From NCBI GenBank assembly GCA_002728135.1, contig PBVE01000005.1:124001-188000 (forward strand): a DNA stretch of 64,000 nt. The letters run 5' to 3'. The notes below the pieces were generated by a model. That model was not told where the DNA came from. It searched no databases and saw only the letters and a program-made list of their open reading frames with translations. Positions 57,655 to 64,000 of this stretch are shown here, in pieces; the first letter of the stretch is position 1; the number at the start of each line of letters is the position of its first letter. A program made the translations under genes and the position numbers. The stretch is from Rhodospirillaceae bacterium. Lineage in GTDB: Bacteria; Pseudomonadota; Alphaproteobacteria; UBA828.

Positions 57655-58852
57655 CTCAAATTGGGCTGGCCCAGATGATAACGGTAGGTTTGGCATTTTT
57701 GGCGGTCGCTATGTTGCCGAAACACTTATGCCATTAATTTTAGACTTAGAAAAGGCTTACGGTTCAGCAAGGGCTGACAAAAATTTTCAATCAGAACTGC
57801 AAAATTGGTTAAAACATTACGTTGGCAGGCCTAGCCCGCTCTATCATGCAGAAAAATTATCTGAATATTTAGGTGGTGCAAAAATTTATTTCAAGAGAGA
57901 TGAACTAAATCATACCGGTGCACATAAAATCAATAATTGTATGGGACAAATTCTTGTTGCCCAAAGGATGGGAAAAAAAAGAATAATTGCAGAAACTGGT
58001 GCTGGTCAACATGGCGTAGCAACAGCTACTGTATGTGCAAGATTTGGTCTTCCATGTACAGTTTATATGGGGGCAACAGATATAGAGCGTCAAAAACCAA
58101 ATGTATTTAGAATGAAATTATTGGGTGCCGAAATAAAGCCTGTGGATTCGGGTTCTGCTACATTAAAAGATGCTATGAATGAGGCGCTTCGTGATTGGGT
58201 CACAAATGTCGAAACTACTTATTACCTAATTGGAACTGCAGCAGGACCCCATCCCTATCCTACTATGGTACGTGATTTTCAATCTATAATTGGCAAGGAA
58301 ACAAAACAACAAATTTTAGAAGCAGAGGGTCGCCTTCCAGATACTCTCATTGCTTGCATCGGTGGTGGTTCAAATGCAATTGGTTTGTTTCATCCCTTTT
58401 TAGGTGATCAGGATGTTAACTTAATAGGTGTAGAAGCAGCGGGAAAAGGTATTGAAAGCGGATTGCATGCTGCCTCACTCTCAGCAGGTAGTCCTGGAAT
58501 CCTGCATGGAAATAGAACTTACTTACTACAAGACAATGATGGACAAATATTAGATGCTCACTCTATATCAGCTGGTCTAGACTATCCTGGTATTGGCCCT
58601 GAACACTCTTGGTTAAAAGATATTGGTCGTGTGGAATATTCATCAGTTGGTGATTCTGATGCTTTGGAAGCATTTAAGTTATGTTCAAAGTTAGAAGGTA
58701 TAATCCCTGCATTAGAACCAGCACATGCCCTAGCTTATGTAATTAAAATAGCACCAAAGCTAAAGCCTGACCATATTTTGATTTTAAATATGTGTGGTAG
58801 AGGTGATAAAGATATTTTTAGTGTCGCAGAGTCACTTGGAGTAGTCCTTTGA
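57641..58852 (+). CDS. trpB: tryptophan synthase beta chain
   Basis: PLP enzyme joining indole and serine. The 403-residue protein has [17 protein letters not shown], the PLP Lys in [22 protein letters not shown] and [10 protein letters not shown]. The ATG at 57641 is six bases after GGAG; a further ATG two codons upstream sits against it. Overlaps the end of trpF by 14 bases. Confidence 0.97.
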   Translation: MKETNSNWAGPDDNGRFGIFGGRYVAETLMPLILDLEKAYGSARADKNFQSELQNWLKHYVGRPSPLYHAEKLSEYLGGAKIYFKRDELNHTGAHKINNCMGQILVAQRMGKKRIIAETGAGQHGVATATVCARFGLPCTVYMGATDIERQKPNVFRMKLLGAEIKPVDSGSATLKDAMNEALRDWVTNVETTYYLIGTAAGPHPYPTMVRDFQSIIGKETKQQILEAEGRLPDTLIACIGGGSNAIGLFHPFLGDQDVNLIGVEAAGKGIESGLHAASLSAGSPGILHGNRTYLLQDNDGQILDAHSISAGLDYPGIGPEHSWLKDIGRVEYSSVGDSDALEAFKLCSKLEGIIPALEPAHALAYVIKIAPKLKPDHILILNMCGRGDKDIFSVAESLGVVL

Positions 58853-59691
58853 TTGAACGTATTAAAAATTGCTTTTTGGATTTACAGGAAGAACAGAGAG
58901 CTGCCTTGGTAACATTCACCATGATGGGCGATCCAGATATAGAAAGGTCATTCGAAATTTTAAAAGGCTTACCTAATGCAGGTGCTGATATTATTGAAAT
59001 TGGCACTCCATTTACAGACCCAATGGCTGATGGTCCGGTCATTCAAGCTGCTGGGCAAAGGGCTTTAAAAGCTGGAATTACGCTTACAAAAACTCTTGAG
59101 CTTGTTCAACGTTTTAGGAAAATTCACAAAAATACCCCAGTAGTTTTAATGGGGTATTTTAATCCTATATATATTTATGGGGTTAATAAATTTATTGAAG
59201 ATGCTAAGTCAGCAGGTATAGATGGTGTTATTATAGTTGATTTGCCTGCAGAGGAAGATCCTGAATTTTGTCTACCTGCCATTGAAAATGGATTAGCATT
59301 TGTTCGTTTAGTTGCCCCTACCACAGATGTGACTCGTTTGCCATTTATTTTGAAAAACTCTGCAGGATTTGTGTATTATATTTCAATAACTGGGATTACT
59401 GGTTCCAATGTAGCTATGAGCAGTAAAATTGCTGAATCTGTTCATACAATCAGAGGTCATACAAACTTGCCAATATGTGTAGGTTTTGGAGTTAAGACAC
59501 CACAACAGGCATCAGAAATAGCCAAATTTGCAGACGGAGTTGTTGTAGGATCTGCTTTAGTTGATTGTATTGCTAAGTCATTGGTTGAAAATTCTTCGGA
59601 TTCTTTGGAATGTGTAGAATCTGTACATCAGCTAGTAAAGAGTTTATCAATTGCTATTCGTGCTGCGATAAGTAAGGAACCTTTGAAATGA
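58849..59691 (+). CDS. trpA: tryptophan synthase alpha chain
   Basis: Cleaves indole-3-glycerol phosphate. The 280-residue barrel has [14 protein letters not shown], the catalytic Glu in [20 protein letters not shown], and the catalytic Asp in [22 protein letters not shown] and [11 protein letters not shown] follow. The TTG start at 58849 overlaps the trpB stop; the next codon is ATT. Confidence 0.96.
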   Translation: MIERIKNCFLDLQEEQRAALVTFTMMGDPDIERSFEILKGLPNAGADIIEIGTPFTDPMADGPVIQAAGQRALKAGITLTKTLELVQRFRKIHKNTPVVLMGYFNPIYIYGVNKFIEDAKSAGIDGVIIVDLPAEEDPEFCLPAIENGLAFVRLVAPTTDVTRLPFILKNSAGFVYYISITGITGSNVAMSSKIAESVHTIRGHTNLPICVGFGVKTPQQASEIAKFADGVVVGSALVDCIAKSLVENSSDSLECVESVHQLVKSLSIAIRAAISKEPLK

Positions 59692-60590
59692 GTTGGCTTG
59701 ATAGATTTTCGAGAACAAAAGTTAGTGGGCTATTTCGAAAATCTGATATCCCAGAAGATCTGTGGGAGAAATGTACAAATTGTGAGCAGATGATTTTTCA
59801 CCGCGATCTTACCTTAAACATGAGAGTTTGTACTCATTGTGGATTTCATATGCACCTGCCTCCAAAAGAGAGGTTTTCTAGTTTGTTTGATGATGCTGAG
59901 TTTAGTTCAATGGATCTACCGAAGGCACCTTTAGATCCTTTAAAATTTAAAGATAGAAAGCGTTATACAGATAGACTCAAGGAGGCACGTAGTTCAGAAC
60001 ATAAGCATACGGATGCTTTAGAAGTAGCTCATGGTAAAATTGGCGGTCAGGAGGTAGTTGTTGCCGCTTTTGACTTTTCATTTCTTGGAGGATCGATGGG
60101 GGTCGCAGTAGGAAATGGATTAATTAATGCAGGAAAGTTGGCCAGAGAACTAAAATCTCCATTAGTTGTCATTCCATCATCCGGTGGAGCTAGAATGCAA
60201 GAAGGTGCTTTATCACTTATGCAAATGGCACGCACTACTGTTGCTGTAGATGATTTTAAGGCAGATGGTTTACCTTACATTGTTATTTTTTCAAATCCTA
60301 CAACTGGCGGTGTAACTGCATCGTTTGCAATGTTAGGAGATATTGCTATTGCTGAACCAGGTGCTGTTATAGGTTTTGCAGGCCAGAGAGTGATTGAAGA
60401 GACAATCAGACAGAAATTACCAGATGGCTTTCAGCGTTCCGAATACCTTCTTGATCATGGCATGGTAGATATGGTTATTCATCGTAAAGATCTTCGAGAA
60501 ATGCTCTCTAGAATTGTTGGTATTTTAATGCACAATAACCAAGATAATATTAAACCTGCTGGAAACCCGACTGTTGTTGGGTCAACTTAA
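59688..60590 (+). CDS. accD: acetyl-CoA carboxylase carboxyltransferase subunit beta
   Basis: Transfers the carboxyl group from biotin to acetyl-CoA. The 300-residue protein has the N-terminal zinc ribbon CTNCEQ...CTHCG (about 31-52), the crotonase-like core with IPSSGGARMQEGALSLMQMA and NPTTGGVTASFAMLGDI. Overlaps trpA by ATGA, as in the conserved alphaproteobacterial order trpF-trpB-trpA-accD-folC. Confidence 0.97.
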   Translation: MSWLDRFSRTKVSGLFRKSDIPEDLWEKCTNCEQMIFHRDLTLNMRVCTHCGFHMHLPPKERFSSLFDDAEFSSMDLPKAPLDPLKFKDRKRYTDRLKEARSSEHKHTDALEVAHGKIGGQEVVVAAFDFSFLGGSMGVAVGNGLINAGKLARELKSPLVVIPSSGGARMQEGALSLMQMARTTVAVDDFKADGLPYIVIFSNPTTGGVTASFAMLGDIAIAEPGAVIGFAGQRVIEETIRQKLPDGFQRSEYLLDHGMVDMVIHRKDLREMLSRIVGILMHNNQDNIKPAGNPTVVGST

Positions 60591-60613
60591 ATTATAGATT
60601 TATAAATTGACCT

Positions 60614-61909
60614 ATGTATCGGAGTAAAACTGACCAAATACTAGCTAGGTTGATGGAATTACACCCAAAAACGATTGATCTAAGCCTCGGACGTATCAAA
60701 AGGCTTCTTTCTCTGCTGGGAAATCCTGAAAAAAAACTTCCTCCTATTGTTCATGTGGCTGGAACTAATGGAAAAGGCAGTGTGGTAGCGATGTTGAATG
60801 CCATTATGCGTTGTAGTGGATATAGGACTCATACCTATACTTCACCACATCTAATAAATTTCAATGAGCGTATTACTATATGTGGAAAAAAAATAGATAA
60901 CGACGAATTAGCGAATATTTTAGATGAATGCGAACAAATAAATGCCGGCGAACCAATTACTTTTTTTGAGATAACAACAGCTGCAGCCTTTGTTGCTTTT
61001 AGCAGAACTAAGGCAGATGTTTTAATTTTAGAGGTAGGTTTAGGAGGCAGACTAGACGCAACAAATGTTATAACCCCGTTGTTAACTGCGATTACAAGCA
61101 TTTCACTAGATCACTCACAATTTTTAGGTAATACAATTTCTAAAATTGCAAAAGAAAAAGCTGGTATATTAAAAAATAAAGTTCCTGCTATCATTGGTTC
61201 CCAAACTTTGGAAAGCCTTAAAGTAATTGAGGCTCACGCAAAACAGACCAATGCCTCTCTTTTACGTTCTGGTTATGAATGGAATATTAATGTCACTGAT
61301 TCTGGAACAGTATATAATGATGAAAGTTTGAATCTTTTACTTCCTCGGCCAATACTTAATGGAATACATCAGGTTGAAAATGCAGGTATAGCGGTTTGTG
61401 CGGCATTGTATCTCTCTAAGAATAATTTTTCAAAAATCGATGCAGAAACTATTGCAAATGGACTTGAGTCAACAGTTTGGAATGGAAGGTTGCAGCAGAT
61501 CTTTTGGTCAGGTTTATCCACTAATTGGGAAGTTTGGCTTGATGGTGGCCATAATCCCGGTGCAAAAGATGCTCTCTGTTATCATATAGATAATTGGGAC
61601 GGGCGCCCATTGCATTTAATCGTAGGAATGATGGATACGAAAGATGTAAAGAATTTTGTAGTTCCCCTTGCAAAACGTGCCTTGAGTATAACTGCTGTTT
61701 CTATTCCTGATCAGAATTCTTCAATCGAACCCAGAAAAATTCTTTCACTTATTGACTCATCAAAAACTACCACACGTCTTTCTTCAGACGTAATGTCAGC
61801 AATAACTGAAATACAGACTGAAAATAAGAGAGTTGCTGGTCGTATATTGGTATGTGGTTCGTTGTACTTAGTAGGTTCAGTAATTGAAACGATCACGACA
61901 CATCAATAG
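60614..61909 (+). CDS. folC: bifunctional folylpolyglutamate synthase / dihydrofolate synthase
   Basis: Mur-ligase-like enzyme that adds glutamate to (dihydro)folate. The 431-residue protein has the ATP site HVAGTNGKGSVVAML (about 47-61), YTSPHLINFNERI, LEVGLGGRLDATNV, SLDHSQFLG with the metal His, and DGGHNPGAKDAL in the C-terminal domain. Normal length; 23 bases after accD. Confidence 0.96.
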   Translation: MYRSKTDQILARLMELHPKTIDLSLGRIKRLLSLLGNPEKKLPPIVHVAGTNGKGSVVAMLNAIMRCSGYRTHTYTSPHLINFNERITICGKKIDNDELANILDECEQINAGEPITFFEITTAAAFVAFSRTKADVLILEVGLGGRLDATNVITPLLTAITSISLDHSQFLGNTISKIAKEKAGILKNKVPAIIGSQTLESLKVIEAHAKQTNASLLRSGYEWNINVTDSGTVYNDESLNLLLPRPILNGIHQVENAGIAVCAALYLSKNNFSKIDAETIANGLESTVWNGRLQQIFWSGLSTNWEVWLDGGHNPGAKDALCYHIDNWDGRPLHLIVGMMDTKDVKNFVVPLAKRALSITAVSIPDQNSSIEPRKILSLIDSSKTTTRLSSDVMSAITEIQTENKRVAGRILVCGSLYLVGSVIETITTHQ

Positions 61910-61921
61910 ATAAACCTTGTA

Positions 61922-62242
61922 TTATGTGCTAGCTTCAATCCATTCCTTTAGTTTAGATTTGGGTAATGCTCCTACTTTCATGGAGGCCAATTCTCCTTGA
62001 TTGAAAATAAGCAATGTAGGTATTGAGCGTACACCATATTTAGCCGGTGTAGAGGGGTTAGAATCTACATCAATTTTTACTATCAATATACTTTCATCCA
62101 TCTCAACTGAAATTTCTTCAAGTGCTGGTGCTATTTGACGACAGGGCCCACACCATTCAGCCCAGAAGTCCACTAGCACGGGTTTATTTGCTTTAATAAC
62201 TTTTTCTTCAAAGTCAGCGTCTGTTGCTTGCAATATAGACAT
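61922..62242 (-). CDS. trxA: thioredoxin 1
   Basis: Protein disulfide reductase, 106 residues, with LVDFWAEWCGPCRQIAPAL (active-site WCGPC), VDSNPSTPAKYGVRSIPTLLIF with the cis-Pro, and the usual length. Convergent with folC across 12 bases and downstream of addA, the usual alphaproteobacterial order. Confidence 0.98.
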   Translation of the reverse strand: MSILQATDADFEEKVIKANKPVLVDFWAEWCGPCRQIAPALEEISVEMDESILIVKIDVDSNPSTPAKYGVRSIPTLLIFNQGELASMKVGALPKSKLKEWIEAST

Positions 62243-62293
62243 ATTAAACTCCTAGATTCACTTCTATAAACTTATGTTCGACAACAACAGTCG

Positions 62294-64000
62294 TCAAGGT
62301 GCATATAGATCAAGAATTTCTGGGCTTAACCAAATCAATTCAGAGTTTTCAATAAATAGAAGTCCACATTCAATAGAATATTCAGGCAATGCAATTGCAG
62401 TAGCTATTTTGTAAGCAGCCATTTGAGATAAATACTTTTCAGATATGTTTTTTTCATCTGTGGGAGGTTCAATATCTGTTTTATAATCTATAATTCTAAC
62501 GATATCATTTTTGATTATAATTCTATCAATCTTGCCTAAAATGTATTGGCTACCTATTAAAGCACCAAGAGAAACTTCAGAAACACTTTTTGAATCAAAT
62601 AAATAGGCAAAATTGGGATTATCTAAAATCCTCAATACAGATTTTACCATTTTTTTTTGGTCATTAATTGGAATTGTTGGAGAAATTGAATTTAGCCACC
62701 TAAAAGCAGTTTTTTCACGGGTTGTCTTTGATTCATTAGGCATAAATTCAAGTAATTTGTGAACAATTTTTCCACGGTCACGTGCGGTTCTCCTTGTTTT
62801 TTCAAGTGGACTAATTTGATCATTAACTTTGTATGCTATACTGGATGGATTTATTGTTTCATGAGAGATATTTTGCACAGAGCTAAATTTGACTTTGGGA
62901 ACATTATCAAACTCTTGTGATAATTTTTCTGTGTAATTTTCATTGAATTCATCCTTTATTTGAGGACATTCAAAACGAGTATAACCAATCCCAACTGAAT
63001 AACCGTTCCGATTTTTTAGATCCTTGAAGCCATCATATATAATGTCATACCAAGATTCTTTGATTGATTCTTTTTTTCCTTCTATGCCACAGATATATAA
63101 CCTATCTTCTGCTCTTGTCATTGCGACATAAAGAAGACGACGATATTCCTCTTTTTGTTTTTCAAAATTGTTTAATCTTTCTTTTAAAAAAGCTTTTGGA
63201 TCATTTACTTTTTGTCCTGGCCATATTGGCACCTCACAATCAACACCATCTTTTAGCCATAGAAGTTTAGGGCGATGTGCAGGTTTTCTTGTGGCATCAG
63301 CAAGAAATACAACTGGTGCTTCTAAACCTTTAGCTCCGTGAACAGTCATAATTCTAACTTTGCCAGAATCTCTTTCCATATCTCTTTTTACTTCGGTTTT
63401 TCCAGCCTGTATCCAACTAAGAAATAATTGTAAAGACGGCGGGTGATCACTCTGAAACTCATGTGCTAGTTTTAAAAACTCATTTAAGGGATCATCAACT
63501 TCTTCTCCAAGCCTTCTAATAAGCTTTGATTTTCCATCGTAAAACATTAGCAACTCAGAAAAAAATTCATATGGAGGAAGTGTATTTCCCTTAAGTAATA
63601 TGTTATTCAAATATTCTTTGGTCTGAGAAAATATCTCTTTTTCATCTGAAAGATCACAAATCCTATCCCACAGTTTTACCGATCCCCTATCATAAGCGAG
63701 CTCAAAAAGCTCTTCCTCTGATAAGCCAATAAATGGGCTTTTAAGAACATTTGCCAAATTAAGATCGTCTTTGGGAAAAATTACAAAATTAGCAATTGCA
63801 ATTAAATCCATAATTGCTAGTTGATCTAACAAAACCATTCGATCTACACCAGCTACTGGAACATCAAATGTCTTAAGTGCTTTAACTAAATAATCAACTA
63901 AAATACTTCTTTGTTGTACTAAAATCATTATGTCTTTTGGCAGTAATCTTCTATTATGGGAAAATAACCATGCTTCATTGTCTTTTGGGTTAGGAGTTGT
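62294..64000 (-). CDS. addA: double-strand break repair helicase-nuclease AddA (C-terminal part, runs off window)
   Basis: Subunit of the AddAB helicase-nuclease. The frame is open from the window end to the stop at 62294, about 568 residues. It has the UvrD-type motifs PKDIMILVQQRS, VRIMTVHGAKGLEAPVVFLAD (motif V) and EYRRLLYVAMTRAEDRLYICG (motif VI), followed by a RecB-type nuclease part with LGKIDRIIIKNDIVRIIDYKTD (metal ligands D and D-Y-K). The N-terminal ATPase with Walker A lies beyond base 64000. trxA follows it. Confidence 0.95.
   Translation of the reverse strand, partial: TTPNPKDNEAWLFSHNRRLLPKDIMILVQQRSILVDYLVKALKTFDVPVAGVDRMVLLDQLAIMDLIAIANFVIFPKDDLNLANVLKSPFIGLSEEELFELAYDRGSVKLWDRICDLSDEKEIFSQTKEYLNNILLKGNTLPPYEFFSELLMFYDGKSKLIRRLGEEVDDPLNEFLKLAHEFQSDHPPSLQLFLSWIQAGKTEVKRDMERDSGKVRIMTVHGAKGLEAPVVFLADATRKPAHRPKLLWLKDGVDCEVPIWPGQKVNDPKAFLKERLNNFEKQKEEYRRLLYVAMTRAEDRLYICGIEGKKESIKESWYDIIYDGFKDLKNRNGYSVGIGYTRFECPQIKDEFNENYTEKLSQEFDNVPKVKFSSVQNISHETINPSSIAYKVNDQISPLEKTRRTARDRGKIVHKLLEFMPNESKTTREKTAFRWLNSISPTIPINDQKKMVKSVLRILDNPNFAYLFDSKSVSEVSLGALIGSQYILGKIDRIIIKNDIVRIIDYKTDIEPPTDEKNISEKYLSQMAAYKIATAIALPEYSIECGLLFIENSELIWLSPEILDLYAP

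Overview
The window is a gene-dense, AT-rich piece of an alphaproteobacterial chromosome. It holds about 60 protein genes, one tRNA, no insertion sequences, no prophage and no CRISPR. The origin-type order mnmE / rho-hemJ-hemH-hemE / intergenic / ppsR-maf-aroE-coaE-dnaQ-(secB), together with AddA, Tim44-like, FxsA, SirB1, a TIGR02300-type protein and an alpha-type PstA, points to Alphaproteobacteria. The low GC and compact layout suggest a free-living, possibly marine, lineage; this last step is inference.

Layout. 1-1485: 5' part of mnmE (reverse) and a thioredoxin-like [2Fe-2S] ferredoxin. 1650-3857: ogt, dienelactone hydrolase, quinone oxidoreductase. 3930-7969: hemE-hemH-hemJ-rho (reverse). 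7970-8364: probable chromosome origin with DnaA-box-like 9-mers. 8365-12044: ppsR-maf-aroE-coaE-dnaQ, reading away from the origin; secB and fxsA lie opposite. 13267-16328: Tim44-like, mltA, smr, DUF1232. 16341-18434: a small ORF and hslVU (reverse). 18596-22862: hisB-hisH-GNAT-hisA-hisF-hisE-HIT. 22859-30383: gshB, sirB1, a BON lipoprotein, rsmI, a PBP-activator-like protein, hemW, rdgB, rph. 30554-36616: hrcA-grpE, dnaK-dnaJ, dapB. 36667-41093: a DUF2244 pseudogene, nth, a lipoprotein, adenosine kinase, an AmpG-like transporter. 41141-47687: phoR and the Pho-box-driven pstC-pstA-pstB-phoU-phoB. 47914-56960: mutS, ghrA-like, tRNA-Ala, a TIGR02300-type protein, aroA-cmk-rpsA-ihfB-lapA. 56974-64000: trpF-trpB-trpA-accD-folC, then trxA and addA (reverse, cut by the window end).

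The genes cover haem synthesis, histidine/tryptophan/chorismate/lysine steps, protein quality control (DnaKJ-GrpE-HrcA, HslVU), phosphate sensing and DNA repair (MutS, Nth, Ogt, AddA, RdgB).

I found no new multi-gene system. The signals worth a second look are broken or non-canonical versions of housekeeping genes. hslV has no ATG/GTG/TTG before its catalytic Thr but a good Shine-Dalgarno in front of ATT. mnmE lacks an in-frame start and looks one base short of a normal Met-Asp-Thr-Ile start. pstA carries one in-frame TAA. A DUF2244 gene is decayed by two frameshifts and a stop. Other points are a 33-bp perfect tandem repeat at the end of grpE, an RpoH-type promoter before dnaK, and an inverted repeat before rpsA.
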